Origin: Planctomycetota bacterium
Lineage (GTDB): Bacteria; Planctomycetota; Phycisphaerae; Phycisphaerales; UBA1924
Reading direction: 5' to 3'
Assembly: GCA_003696675.1 (NCBI GenBank)
Contig: RFGH01000122.1
Coordinates: 1 to 54,667 of the forward strand
Length of the DNA stretch: 54,667 nt
In this document: positions 33,817 through 43,276 of the stretch, one piece after another
How the letters are laid out: each line of letters begins with the position of its first letter
Numbering within the stretch: position 1 is the stretch's first letter
Made by a program: the position numbers and the translations under genes
Notes under the pieces: model-generated
Told to the model about the DNA's origin: nothing
Databases searched by the model: none
The model's input: the letters and a program-made list of their open reading frames with translations, nothing else

Positions 33817-35679
33817 TCACGGGCACCCGGCGTTGTAGAGCGCCAGGTACGCCGCGACATCGAAGAAGTTGAAGATCCCAAACGGGGTGGCCAAATCCGC
33901 CGCGGGGTCATGGTTGTTGTAGAGGCTCAGATAGGCGGCGATATCGAAGAAGTTCAGGACGAGATAGGGCGAGGCAAGATCGGCAGCGCAGTCCGCCTCG
34001 ATCGCGCCGATGTCCGGGCGCCGGACGGGCCGGACGGCGTGGAACTGGTCCTCCATCACCGTGTTGCCGTTTGGATCGATGCTGAAACCCGCGTCCCCGC
34101 CGTCGAGGCACGGCGATCCGGGCAGCGGGCGGTAGGCAACGGTGCCGTTCGGTCCCATGAGCAGGGGCGAAATCAGCGGATCGATGGGGGCGGCCAACAG
34201 TCCCGCGATATCGCCGGGACCCACAAGCCCGCCGGAACCGTCGGCGTCGAGGTTGTAGCCAAGAGAGACCAGCGGCAGCGATGTGCCGTCCACGAAAGGC
34301 GGTCGTCCACCGCCGCCTCGGACATCCGCGATGACGGTGTGGGTCATGGCCATGGCAGCGCCGCCCGAAGGTGTGCCGTTGTGGATCTGCGATCCGATCG
34401 GCGCTTCATTCGCGAAGACGGTCACATGCGTCAGGACCGCGTTCCCGCCGGTGAGGTTGAGGATTCCCCCACCGAGGCCGCCGGGTGTGAAGTTGCGGCT
34501 GATGGTCGAGTTGGTGATCTGAAGATCGCCGAAGTTGTAGATACCCGCACCCCCCAGCTCGGCGGGAATGCTGCCGAGGCAGGTGTTCTCGACGATGCTG
34601 GAGTTGAGGACCCGGCAGACGGACGAGTTGATGAGTCCGCCGCCGCTCGTGTCCGAGGCGTTGGATCGGAGCACGCAGTCCAGCAGGGTTGCATCGCCCA
34701 GCCCGGCGACATTGATCGCCCCACCCCCGGAGGCGCTGTGATTGCCGCCAAACTCGCACGATTCGAACCGGACGACCGCGCCGAGCAGCCCCACCGCGCC
34801 GCCTACCGCGGTCGCGTCGTTTCCGTTGAAGCGGCAGGCGATCACCTCGGACGGGGCGCGGAGATTCATCGCCCCGCCCGAACCGCCGGAAGTGTTGAAG
34901 TCGAAGGTCGAGTTGGTGACCCTCAGACCGGGCGAAGCGTTGCTGGTGCGGATCGCGCCACCGTCACGGTCGGAGTGGTTCATCATGAAGTGAGAGTTGT
35001 CAATCTCGCCGCGTCCGACGAGGTAGATCGTGCCGCCGATGCCCTCGGCCGAGTTGCCGTAGAAGGAGTTGAAACCGGTGACGAAGAGGTCACCCTGGCA
35101 GTCGATCGCCCCCCCGCGGGCGGCGGTGCCGCCCGACGCCGAGTTGTTAGAGAACTCGGTCTCGAACAGTCGCAGCGTGCTTCCAGCGACGGTGCGGACC
35201 GCGCCGCCGGACTCCACACCTGCCGTGCCCGGTACGGCCGTGCCCTCGTACATGCCGAGCATGCGGAACTCGGCCTGCACGGGCAGTTTGACATCAAAGA
35301 TGCGGTCACCGAGCATGGTGCCGAGGATGAAGGTCACGCCCAGGCCCGCGCCGGTGACGGTCACGCCGTTTCGGATATCGATGTCACCGGCATGCGCATC
35401 TTCCTCGTTGTGCCCGGTGAGCGACAAGAGGTATGTGCCGGCGGGTATATCCACGGTGTAGTTTCCCGGCGGCAGCGTGTTGATGTGCTCGATCGCGGAA
35501 CGGATCGTGATCTGGTCACCCGGAACCGCCGGAAGGACATCGGGCCCGGCGACCGGGTTGACCGCCGATGCGTCGTAATGCTCCGTGACCGTGAACTGGG
35601 CGTGCGCACGCGCCGTCAGGCCCGCCGCCACACCTAAAAGAACCTTGAGGGACAGATCGCTCGTGCGTTTCCTGCGCAT
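33817..35679 (-). CDS. Exported right-handed beta-helix protein with dockerin-like doublet
   Basis: The 620-residue start at 35679 is chosen because AAAGGAG lies 6-12 nt upstream and a signal peptide follows (DLSLKVLLGVAAGLTARAHAQ). Residues about 55-530 are short repeating turns with the pattern NS/NN ... GGA(I/M)N/R (RGGAIDCQGDLFVTG, DGGAIRTSNASPGL, SGGAMNLRAPSEV, VGGAVGLLGAVVRF, SGGGAINVAGLGDA), a parallel beta-helix like pectate-lyase or adhesin folds. The C-terminal doublet is DLASPYLVLNFFDIAAYL ... DLATPFGIFNFFDVAAYLALYNAGCP. No catalytic residues can be assigned, so it could be a polysaccharide lyase-like or a structural surface protein. Confidence 0.87.
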   Translation of the reverse strand: MRRKRTSDLSLKVLLGVAAGLTARAHAQFTVTEHYDASAVNPVAGPDVLPAVPGDQITIRSAIEHINTLPPGNYTVDIPAGTYLLSLTGHNEEDAHAGDIDIRNGVTVTGAGLGVTFILGTMLGDRIFDVKLPVQAEFRMLGMYEGTAVPGTAGVESGGAVRTVAGSTLRLFETEFSNNSASGGTAARGGAIDCQGDLFVTGFNSFYGNSAEGIGGTIYLVGRGEIDNSHFMMNHSDRDGGAIRTSNASPGLRVTNSTFDFNTSGGSGGAMNLRAPSEVIACRFNGNDATAVGGAVGLLGAVVRFESCEFGGNHSASGGGAINVAGLGDATLLDCVLRSNASDTSGGGLINSSVCRVLNSSIVENTCLGSIPAELGGAGIYNFGDLQITNSTISRNFTPGGLGGGILNLTGGNAVLTHVTVFANEAPIGSQIHNGTPSGGAAMAMTHTVIADVRGGGGRPPFVDGTSLPLVSLGYNLDADGSGGLVGPGDIAGLLAAPIDPLISPLLMGPNGTVAYRPLPGSPCLDGGDAGFSIDPNGNTVMEDQFHAVRPVRRPDIGAIEADCAADLASPYLVLNFFDIAAYLSLYNNHDPAADLATPFGIFNFFDVAAYLALYNAGCP

Positions 35680-35777
35680 GACTGGCTCCTTTCCGGGGTA
35701 TCCGGGTAAACCGGCCCCCGATAAGAAGCGAAAGGCACAATCCGGGATCACGCGGCCGAGCCGCCATCGGCCCGAGA

Positions 35778-36983
35778 TCAGCCCGCCGAGCCGACCAGCT
35801 TGTCGTTGGTCTCGAACCGTTTCAGAGCGGCCAGGAGCTGTTCGACCTGAACCGGGGGCGGCATCTGGAGCATGCGACGCCGCAACGCCGTAATGGTCTT
35901 ATAAGCCTGCGGCTCAAGCAGCAGCTCGTCCTTGCGGGTTCCGGACGCGGCCAGGTTGATCGCCGGGAACAGACGCTTCTCCGCGATCTTGCGATCGAGG
36001 ATCAGCTCCATGTTGCCCGTGCCCTTGAACTCCTCGAAGATCAACTGGTCGCCCTGGCTGCCGGTCTCGATCAGGCAGGTGGCGATCATGGTCAGGCTGC
36101 CGGCTTCCTCGGTGTTGCGTGCCGCGCCGAAGATCTGCTTTGGCACTTCCAGGGCCTTGGAATCGATGCCGCCGGACATGGTGCGCCCGGAGTTCGCGTG
36201 CTTGTTCGACCGGTTGAAGGCGCGGCCAAGGCGTGTGAGCGAGTCGAGCACCACGACCACATCCCTGCCCGCCTCGACCATCCGCTTGCAGCGCTCGAGA
36301 GTGGTGGTCGAGATCTCGATGTGCCGCTGCACATCGTGGTCATTGCTGGACGCGACGACCTCGACCTGGTCCTGCTTCCACGGCTTGTCCCAGGGAACCT
36401 TGCCCTCGCGTTGATCCGCGTTGCCGCAGAGGAACCTGAGAAAGTCCGTGACCTCCTCGGGGCGCTCGTCGACGAGCAGGGCGATGAGGTGGACATCCGG
36501 GTGGTTGACCAGGATGCCCGTGGCGATGTCCTTGAGAAGGGTGGTCTTGCCGGCTTTGGGCGGAGCGACGATCAACCCGCGCTGCCCGCGTCCGATGGGA
36601 CAGAACAGATCGATCAGGCGGCAGGACGGCGCGCAGCCGGGGTGCTCGAGCGTGAGTCGCGGGCCGGGGTCGATCGAGGTGAGCTCCTCGAAGGGCTTTC
36701 GGTTGGCGAACTCCTCGGGCGACATGCCCTCGATCTCGATAAACCGCTCGACCACAGGGCGCGGGCGGCGAGGCCTGCCCCGTCGGCGCCGCTTTGGCAT
36801 GCGTTCGACCACCTCCACCTCCACATGCAGCCCCGAGCGCAGCGGGAGCTGCTCGCCGAAGATGGCGGGCACGAAGGGATCGTCCGGAGCTTCGAGCATG
36901 CGGTTGGCGTCGCCCATCTGGCGGATGCGCCCTTCCGCGCGCTCCGGCCACTCGAGGATGCCGGTGAGCGTCTTGCTTGACAT
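35778..36983 (-). CDS. rho: Transcription termination factor Rho
   Basis: Hexameric RNA-dependent ATPase that terminates transcription. The 401-residue protein has an N-terminal RNA-binding region (ILEWPERAEGRIRQ ... DPFVPAIFGEQLPLRSGL), then a basic patch (PKRRRRGRPRRPRP) before the linker. The ATPase core follows with Walker A APPKAGKTTLLK near 185, Walker B VVVVLDSLTRLGRAF near 272, the Q-loop region MSGGIDSKAL near 295, and the R-loop ELILDRKIAEKRLFPAINL near 342. I start at 36983 (MSSKTLTGILEW). An upstream ATG at 37019 would add 12 unconserved residues. The leader carries a stem-loop (37052-37074). Confidence 0.96.
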   Translation of the reverse strand: MSSKTLTGILEWPERAEGRIRQMGDANRMLEAPDDPFVPAIFGEQLPLRSGLHVEVEVVERMPKRRRRGRPRRPRPVVERFIEIEGMSPEEFANRKPFEELTSIDPGPRLTLEHPGCAPSCRLIDLFCPIGRGQRGLIVAPPKAGKTTLLKDIATGILVNHPDVHLIALLVDERPEEVTDFLRFLCGNADQREGKVPWDKPWKQDQVEVVASSNDHDVQRHIEISTTTLERCKRMVEAGRDVVVVLDSLTRLGRAFNRSNKHANSGRTMSGGIDSKALEVPKQIFGAARNTEEAGSLTMIATCLIETGSQGDQLIFEEFKGTGNMELILDRKIAEKRLFPAINLAASGTRKDELLLEPQAYKTITALRRRMLQMPPPVQVEQLLAALKRFETNDKLVGSAG

Positions 36984-37051
36984 GGGTTGTGCTTCGTCCC
37001 GGGCGGGGCCGATCGGCATGACAAGCCGCTCAACGCACGCCCGGATCAGGC

Positions 37052-37074
37052 GGGGAGCCTTTGCGAGGCTCCCC
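37052..37074 (-). promoter_or_regulatory. Stem-loop in the rho leader
   Basis: A perfect 9-bp stem (GGGGAGCCT with AGGCTCCCC) and a 5-nt loop lie about 70 nt before the rho start. A strong -10-like TATATT sits at 37093-37088 on the minus strand, so the hairpin would be near the 5' end of the rho mRNA. E. coli rho is known to be autogenously attenuated in its leader; a similar role here is inference. Confidence 0.45.
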
Positions 37075-37233
37075 AATCTCTACTGACAATATAGTCGGCC
37101 GAATGAGCCGGGAAGGTCAAGGGCAACCAAAAGGTCCGATTACTTCGGGCAGGCCGACCTCCCCGGGGCCCGCTCTGTTTCCCCTACGATGCTGCTTCCC
37201 GGGGGGTTCCCGGGACTGGGGATCGGCGTACTG

Positions 37234-39000
37234 ATGCGCACTCTGGCGGGCATTCCGGTCGGGTCCGGCGTCGTGGTCGGGCGGGTCTTCGTGATCGACG
37301 AGGGACAGCCCCTGCGCGCCCCCCGACGCGAGATCCCCCCCGAGAACGCGCCGGCCGAACTGGAGCGATTCGAACTCGCCCGTCGGGCCGCGATCGAGGA
37401 ACTCAACAGATTGCACCAGACCGCGGCCACCGAGATGGGCGACGAGGCCGCCAAGATATTCCTGTTCCATATGGGCGCCCTTTCTGACCGGGCGATCCTC
37501 AACCCGATCCGCCGCGCCATCGAGCAGGACCACCTGGGCGCCGAGTTCGCCGCGGTGCAGTCCATCCGCGCCATCGCAGACAAGTTCGCCAACCACCCCG
37601 ACACGACCTTCCGGTCCAAGGTCTCGGATCTCCACGACCTCGGCTCCAGGCTGTTGCGGCACCTGACCGGTCGACGCCCCCGCACGATGGCCCACCTCGA
37701 CGAGCACACCGTCATCGTCGCGCGGGATCTGACGCCGTCACAGACCGCCGCGTTCGACCGTTCCAAGATCGTCGCGTTCGCCACCGATCTCGGCGGGCTG
37801 ACATCGCACACCGCCATCGTGGCCAGGGCCCTCGGACTTCCCGCGGTGGTTGGGCTCCAGGATCTCACCCGCTACGCCCGCGACGGGCAGACCATCGTCG
37901 TGGATGCCGAACGCGGCAGCGTTGTGCTCGACCCGGATCAACCGACGCTGGAAGACGCCGAACGGGCGGGCGAGCGGTCCCGTCGCTCCTGGATCACCCT
38001 GCACGAAGATGTCGCCAAACCCGCGGTCACCCTCGACGGCGTACCCATCGCGCTGATGGGCAACATCGAGTTCCCGGATGAGGTCGAGTCCGTCATCCAC
38101 GAGGGCGGTACCGGGGTCGGGCTGTATCGCACCGAGTTCCTTTACCTGACGAGCGACCACGAGCCGACCGAGGACGAGCACACCAGCGCCTACATCGACT
38201 GCGTCAAACGGCTCAAGGGGCGCCCACTGACCATCCGCACCGTCGACCTTGGCGCGGACAAGTACACCCAGGGCCGCTCCGAGACCCCCGAGCGCAACCC
38301 GTTCCTCGGGCTGCGGTCGATCCGTTACTGCCTGCAGAACACCGAGATGTTTCGCCGGCAGCTCCGGTCGATCCTGCGGGCCAGCGCGCACGGGCCCGTC
38401 AAAGTGATGTTCCCCCTTGTCACCAACATCGCCGAGTTCCGGCGCGCCAAGTACTACCTCCACGAAGCGATGGAGGATCTCGACGAAATGGGCGTCCCCT
38501 ACGACAAGGACATCAAGACCGGCATGATGGTCGAGGTGCCCGCGGCCGCCCTCCAGGCGGCTTCCTTCGCCCGAGAGGTCGATTTCTTCTCGATCGGGAC
38601 CAACGACCTCGTCCAGTACACCCTCGCGGTCGACCGCATCAACGAGCGTGTGGCCGGGCTCTACACACCCATCCATCCGGCGGTGCTCAAGCTGATCCGG
38701 GATGTCGCCCGGGTGGGCCAACGGGCCGATTTGGAGGTTTCCTGCTGTGGGGAGTCGGCCGCCGAACCGGAGTTCGCCGCGTTGCTGATCGGGCTTGGAG
38801 TGCGTACGCTCTCCGTCACAGCGTCGTCCCTCCCCAGGCTCAAGCGAGCCGTCCGAGGGCTCGATACCAAAAGGTGCGAACGCATCGCCCAGAAGGCGAT
38901 CCGGTTCGATTCGGAAGCCGACGCGGCAGCCTATGTCCGCGATCGGGTACGAAAACTAGTCCCCGAGGTGTTCGACGGGCGGACCGCCGAAGAGCCTTAA
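37234..39000 (+). CDS. ptsI: Phosphoenolpyruvate-protein phosphotransferase (PTS enzyme I)
   Basis: Transfers phosphate from PEP to HPr. The 588-residue version starting at ATG 37234 gives the standard RTLAGIPVGSGVVVGRVF N-terminus. A longer ATG at 37189 overlaps a TACGAT -10-like element and is unlikely. The active histidine motif is GGLTSHTAIVARALGLPAVV near residue 190. The PEP-binding domain has GVGLYRTEFLYL near 295, IGTNDLVQYTLAVDR near 455, and the catalytic cysteine CGESAAEPEFAALLIGLG near 505. HPr, EIIA and HPr kinase are not in the window. The divergent neighbour is rho. Confidence 0.95.
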   Translation: MRTLAGIPVGSGVVVGRVFVIDEGQPLRAPRREIPPENAPAELERFELARRAAIEELNRLHQTAATEMGDEAAKIFLFHMGALSDRAILNPIRRAIEQDHLGAEFAAVQSIRAIADKFANHPDTTFRSKVSDLHDLGSRLLRHLTGRRPRTMAHLDEHTVIVARDLTPSQTAAFDRSKIVAFATDLGGLTSHTAIVARALGLPAVVGLQDLTRYARDGQTIVVDAERGSVVLDPDQPTLEDAERAGERSRRSWITLHEDVAKPAVTLDGVPIALMGNIEFPDEVESVIHEGGTGVGLYRTEFLYLTSDHEPTEDEHTSAYIDCVKRLKGRPLTIRTVDLGADKYTQGRSETPERNPFLGLRSIRYCLQNTEMFRRQLRSILRASAHGPVKVMFPLVTNIAEFRRAKYYLHEAMEDLDEMGVPYDKDIKTGMMVEVPAAALQAASFAREVDFFSIGTNDLVQYTLAVDRINERVAGLYTPIHPAVLKLIRDVARVGQRADLEVSCCGESAAEPEFAALLIGLGVRTLSVTASSLPRLKRAVRGLDTKRCERIAQKAIRFDSEADAAAYVRDRVRKLVPEVFDGRTAEEP

Positions 39001-39323
39001 GTCCTTGTGCTACAGGCACCTGGACCCGCCACCCCGGGCAAAAGATCACCGCGCAGCCCCCCGAATGTCTCCGGGGTGAGGCCGCGGGACGACGACGGAC
39101 GACCCCCCGCGGTCCGGCACCCACGCCGGAGACCGGGGCGGGTCCGAGGTCCACCCCGCCGCTCGGCTGCGAGCGTCAGCGAGCCTCCCGTGCTCATTCA
39201 GCGCGATTGCCCATCGACCAAGAACCCACCCGGAAAGGGGCGGGTTCCGTGTTGTTCGGCCGCACTGGGTGACCATGTTCGCCCGCCGACGCCTTGACCC
39301 CCCTTTCGCAAGCAAGGCAGACC
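39001..39323 (+). other. Intergenic region, probable RNase E leader
   Basis: This 323-bp stretch between ptsI and the RNase E gene has no convincing ORF. It contains several GC-rich hairpins: GTCC/GGAC with GTGC/GCAC (39001-39025), CCCCG/CGGGG around 39059-39077, CCGCGGG/CCCGCGG around 39083-39113, and GAACCC/GGGTTC around 39222-39248. RNase E mRNA leaders are structured and autoregulated in E. coli; whether this one is cannot be told from sequence. Confidence 0.4.
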
Positions 39324-42014
39324 ATGACCGACGAGCCCAACCCCCCCGCTACCTCCGAATCCAACGCCTCCGAGGACACCCCAAAGAAGACCACCAAGAA
39401 GTCGTCCAAGAAGAAGACGACCAAGAAGCCCGCCGCCAAGAAGGCCGCGACCAAGAAGACGACCAAGAAGGCGGCGGCCAAGAAGACCACCAAGAAAGCG
39501 GCGAAGAAGAAGACTTCCAAGAAAGCCGCCGCCAAGGCTGACGCCCCGGCCGAAGAGCCCGACGACACCCTGACCGATCCGGGTGTCGATGCTGATGTTG
39601 ATGCCGAAGTCGATGCCGGTGAGGACGCCGAGCCCGCCGAGGCCCCGGAAGCAGCCGCCGAGACCGACCAGCCCGAAGACACCGAGCCGGGCGGGGACGC
39701 GGGGGACATGGGCGAGTCGCGCGGCAAGAAGAAGCGCCGTCGCCGGCGTGGCAAGGGCGCCAAGTCCGGCGAGCAGGGCGACGCCAAGCCCGCCCCTCAG
39801 TCCGAGGACGACGAAGACGAAGGGCCGGCGGGCGAGGGGCGTCTGGAGATGGTCATTAACTATGTGCCCGGCGAGGAGTGCCGGGTGGCCATCGTCGAGG
39901 ACGGTCAGCTCGAGGAGCTTTTCGCCGAGCCCACCGACCGGGTCTCTCGCGTCGGGAACATCTATGTCGGAAAGGTCGTGAATGTAGAGCCGGCCATCCA
40001 GGCCGCGTTCGTCGACTTCGGTTGCGAGGAAAACGGCTTCCTTCACATCTCCGATCTGCACCCGCAGTATTTCGGTAACGACGAGGAGGCAACCGAGCGT
40101 GTGGGCAAAAAGACCCCGCGTCGCGACCGCCCACCCATCCAGCAAGCCCTCAAGCGTGGGCAGGAGATCACGGTCCAAGTCCTCAAGGAGGGCGTGGGCA
40201 CCAAGGGTCCGACGCTCACCAGCTATCTCTCGATCCCTGGCCGCTTTCTTGTGATGATGCCCGGCATGGACAAGGTCGGCGTCTCCCGGAAGGAGGAGGA
40301 CGACGACCGTCGGCGTGCCGCCAAGGAGATCCTCTCCCAGCTCGACCTGCCCGAAGGGTTCGGGTTCATCCTCCGCACGGCGGGCTTCGATCGCAACAAG
40401 ACAGAGCTGAAGCGCGACCTGGCGTACCTGACCCGCCTGTGGAAGGACATGGAGCGCCGTCGCAAGAGCGGCAACAAGCCGCGCCCGCTCTACTCCGAGT
40501 CGGACCTGCTGCTCCGCTCGATCCGAGATCTGATGACCGGAGAGATCAGGCGCGTCGTGATCGACTCCGAGCCGGCGCTCAGGCGGGCGGCCCAGTTCAT
40601 CAAGATCGCCGCCCCGCGCACCAGCGCCAAGCTGGCGCACTATGTCGGCAGCGCCCCGATCTTCCACGCGTTCGGTATCGAGGAGCAGATCGAAGCCATC
40701 CACGCCCGCGAGGTGCCCCTGCCCAGCGGGGGACGCCTGGTCATCGACCAGACCGAGGCGCTTGTTGCGATCGATGTCAACTCGGGCAAGTCGCGCTCGG
40801 CCCGCGACGCGGAGACCAACGCCTACCAAACCAACATCGAGGCCGTCGACGCCATCTGCCGCCAGCTGAGGCTGCGCGACATGGGCGGGCTGGTCGTCTG
40901 CGATCTGATCGACATGCGCCACGCGTCGCACCGCAAAGCGATCGAGCAGCGGTTCCGCGACCGGCTCAAGCGTGACCGCGCCAAGAGCACCGTGGGCACC
41001 ATCTCGCAGTTCGGCATTCTCGAGATGACCCGCCAGCGCATGCGCGGGTCGATGGAAAGCCAGCACTTCACGGATTGCCCGATGTGCCACGGACGCGGGC
41101 TCGTGCAGAAGCCCGATTCTGTCGCGGCCAGCGCCCTTCGCGACCTCTCCGCCATCATCGAGCACGACCGCGTCGCCCGTGTTGAGCTGGTCGTCCACCC
41201 GCGTGTGGCAGGCGCCCTGCTCTCAACCAAGCGGACCGCGCTGACTCGAATCGAGTTGCACTCGGGCAAAAAGATCGATGTCCGGGTGTCGGAAACCCTC
41301 GCCCTCGATCGCGTGAGTTTTTACGCGTACGACAAGACGGGAGCCGACCTCCCGCTGGAGAAGATGTCCGGGCGCACACGCCCCGAGCCCAAAGTCGTCG
41401 AATGGATCGATGACTCGTCCGAAGACTGGGCCGTCGATCCAACAGACGAGGCGGACGAGACCACCGCTCAGAAACTCGTCGAAGAGATCGCCCGACTGGC
41501 CGAAGCCGCGGGGCCGGACCAGATCCCACTGCCCGGCGGCGAGCAGACCGACGACGACCAGGAGAGCGGCAAGAAGAAGAAGCGTCGTCGCCGTCGCCGC
41601 GGCAAGAAGAAGACCGAAGCCGAGCAGACGGACGATCGTTCAGAGCAGGAACAGCCCTGCGACAACAATCTTGATGGCGAACCCGAACCCTCCGACCCCG
41701 AACCGGAAAGCGACGGCGAGCACCACGCAGAGCCGGGCGAAGGTGGCAAGAAGAAGCGCCGACGGCGTCGGCGTCGCGGCAGGGGACGCCGCGATGGCGA
41801 AGGAGCAGAATCCGAGCAGGGCTCAACATCCGAACCCGAGCCGGCCCACCGCGCAGAACACGACCCGGAACCAGAGTCTCTACCCGAGTCGCAGCCGAAG
41901 TCGGAGCCAGCGCCCGAGCCGAAGGTCGAGCCCAAGCCGAAGCGTCGCGGGCTGTACGCCGGCGCACGCCGCAAGCTTGCCCCCTCCGAGGTGGCCCGAA
42001 TCTCGCCTGATTGA
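39324..42014 (+). CDS. rne: Ribonuclease E/G with lysine-rich N-terminal extension
   Basis: Single-strand endoribonuclease for mRNA decay and rRNA/tRNA maturation, 896 residues. Residues 1-75 are low-complexity KKTTKK/AAAKK repeats, and an acidic Asp/Glu/Ala stretch runs to about 125. The catalytic half begins near 173. The S1 domain RVGNIYVGKVVNVEPAIQAA lies near 210, the catalytic DNase I-like segment DQTEALVAIDVNSGKS with VVCDLIDMRH near 472-530, and the zinc-link CPMCHGRG near 585. The C-terminal 160 residues alternate acidic stretches with basic arms (KKKKRRRRRR, KKKRRRRRRRGRGRRD), probably RNA- or partner-binding. The start at 39324 omits ten unconserved upstream residues. Confidence 0.94.
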   Translation: MTDEPNPPATSESNASEDTPKKTTKKSSKKKTTKKPAAKKAATKKTTKKAAAKKTTKKAAKKKTSKKAAAKADAPAEEPDDTLTDPGVDADVDAEVDAGEDAEPAEAPEAAAETDQPEDTEPGGDAGDMGESRGKKKRRRRRGKGAKSGEQGDAKPAPQSEDDEDEGPAGEGRLEMVINYVPGEECRVAIVEDGQLEELFAEPTDRVSRVGNIYVGKVVNVEPAIQAAFVDFGCEENGFLHISDLHPQYFGNDEEATERVGKKTPRRDRPPIQQALKRGQEITVQVLKEGVGTKGPTLTSYLSIPGRFLVMMPGMDKVGVSRKEEDDDRRRAAKEILSQLDLPEGFGFILRTAGFDRNKTELKRDLAYLTRLWKDMERRRKSGNKPRPLYSESDLLLRSIRDLMTGEIRRVVIDSEPALRRAAQFIKIAAPRTSAKLAHYVGSAPIFHAFGIEEQIEAIHAREVPLPSGGRLVIDQTEALVAIDVNSGKSRSARDAETNAYQTNIEAVDAICRQLRLRDMGGLVVCDLIDMRHASHRKAIEQRFRDRLKRDRAKSTVGTISQFGILEMTRQRMRGSMESQHFTDCPMCHGRGLVQKPDSVAASALRDLSAIIEHDRVARVELVVHPRVAGALLSTKRTALTRIELHSGKKIDVRVSETLALDRVSFYAYDKTGADLPLEKMSGRTRPEPKVVEWIDDSSEDWAVDPTDEADETTAQKLVEEIARLAEAAGPDQIPLPGGEQTDDDQESGKKKKRRRRRRGKKKTEAEQTDDRSEQEQPCDNNLDGEPEPSDPEPESDGEHHAEPGEGGKKKRRRRRRRGRGRRDGEGAESEQGSTSEPEPAHRAEHDPEPESLPESQPKSEPAPEPKVEPKPKRRGLYAGARRKLAPSEVARISPD

Positions 42015-42034
42015 ACCGACCGGAGTCGCCCGCC

Positions 42035-43276
42035 ATGCCACCGATCAGCCCACAGCCGACACGCGCCGCGTCGCCCGCCGATGCGCGCGTGCGGCGCGTG
42101 GTCGTGCTCGGGTGCGCCGGCTCCATCGGCACGCAAACCCTCGATGCGATCAGACACATCAACGGGCTGCATGACCGGGGCCGGTTCCCCCACCGATTCG
42201 AGGTGGTCGGATTGGCCACCGGGCGCAATGTCGAAGCGATGATCGGTCAGGCCCGGTCGCTCGGCGTGACCCGCTGCGCCATCGCCGAAGGTTCGTACAA
42301 AGTCGAAGGTATCGATCTGGACAGTGGGCCGGGCAGCGCCGAGCGACTGGTGCGAGAAACCGAGTGCGACCTGGTCGTCGGCGCCATCGTCGGTGTGGCC
42401 GGCCTGCCCGGGGTGCTGGCCGGGCTCGAACGCGGCGTGGACATCGCGTTGGCCAACAAGGAAACGCTGGTGGCTGCGGGCTCGGTGGTCATCCCGTTGG
42501 CCCGACGCACCGGCGCGCGCATTCTTCCCATCGACTCCGAGCACGCCGGCGTGTGGCAGTGCCTGATGCACGCTGCCGGTCCGGACTACGCGCCGCCGCA
42601 TGAGGCGCCCCAGTCGGTGCACCGCGTCACACTCACCGCATCGGGCGGCGCTTTCCGCGGCCGAGACCCCGCCGACCTCACGGATGCCACACCCGATGAA
42701 GCGCTCGTGCACCCCAACTGGGATATGGGGGCCAAAGTCACGGTCGACTCGGCCACCCTGGTCAACAAGGCGCTCGAACTGATCGAGGCGCACTGGCTGT
42801 TCGGTCTCGAAGCCGACCGTCTCGACGCCGTGATCCATCCCGGCTCGGTCGTCCACGCCCTCGTATCGATGAAGGATGGGAGCGTGATCGCACAGATGGG
42901 CACACCCGATATGCGGACGCCCATCATGCGTTCGCTGACCTTCCCGGGTGTGTCCCCGGAGCCGCTGGCCCCGCTCGATCTGATCGGGGCAGGTCCGCTC
43001 GAGTTCCGCCCGATCGAAGGATCGTGGCGCCGAGCGATCGACCTGGGCTTCCGCGCGATCCGTGCCGGCGGCGATGCAGGCGCTGTCTTCAACGCCGCCA
43101 ACGAGGTGGCGGTCCGTGCATTCCTCGACCGACGCATCCCATTCGGTCGCATACTCGATATCGTTGAGTCCGTCTGCGATGCTCTCTCGCCGGCGCCCGC
43201 CGAAGAACTTGGAAGCATCCTTGAAGCGGACGCACGCGCTCGTGCCCACGCAGATTCCCTCGTCGGGAGCCCGTGA
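42035..43276 (+). CDS. dxr: 1-deoxy-D-xylulose 5-phosphate reductoisomerase
   Basis: NADPH-dependent second enzyme of the MEP isoprenoid pathway. The 413-residue length is normal. The nucleotide motif is GCAGSIGTQTLDAI near 27 (Ala in place of the usual Thr). ALANKETLVAAG follows near 140, the metal/substrate loop PIDSEHAGVWQCL near 165, TASGGAFR near 205, and the very conserved HPNWDMGAKVTVDSATLVNK near 228. HPGSVVHALVSMKDGS completes the set. The ATG at 42035 has GGAG 9 nt upstream. It follows the RNase E stop by 20 bp and ends in TGATG with the next gene, so it is probably part of one operon. Confidence 0.96.
   Translation: MPPISPQPTRAASPADARVRRVVVLGCAGSIGTQTLDAIRHINGLHDRGRFPHRFEVVGLATGRNVEAMIGQARSLGVTRCAIAEGSYKVEGIDLDSGPGSAERLVRETECDLVVGAIVGVAGLPGVLAGLERGVDIALANKETLVAAGSVVIPLARRTGARILPIDSEHAGVWQCLMHAAGPDYAPPHEAPQSVHRVTLTASGGAFRGRDPADLTDATPDEALVHPNWDMGAKVTVDSATLVNKALELIEAHWLFGLEADRLDAVIHPGSVVHALVSMKDGSVIAQMGTPDMRTPIMRSLTFPGVSPEPLAPLDLIGAGPLEFRPIEGSWRRAIDLGFRAIRAGGDAGAVFNAANEVAVRAFLDRRIPFGRILDIVESVCDALSPAPAEELGSILEADARARAHADSLVGSP

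Noticed and set aside
39400-39540. Apparent tandem DNA repeat of AAGAAG-type triplets
   Set aside because: It encodes the Lys/Thr/Ala tail of RNase E in frame and needs no separate repeat annotation.
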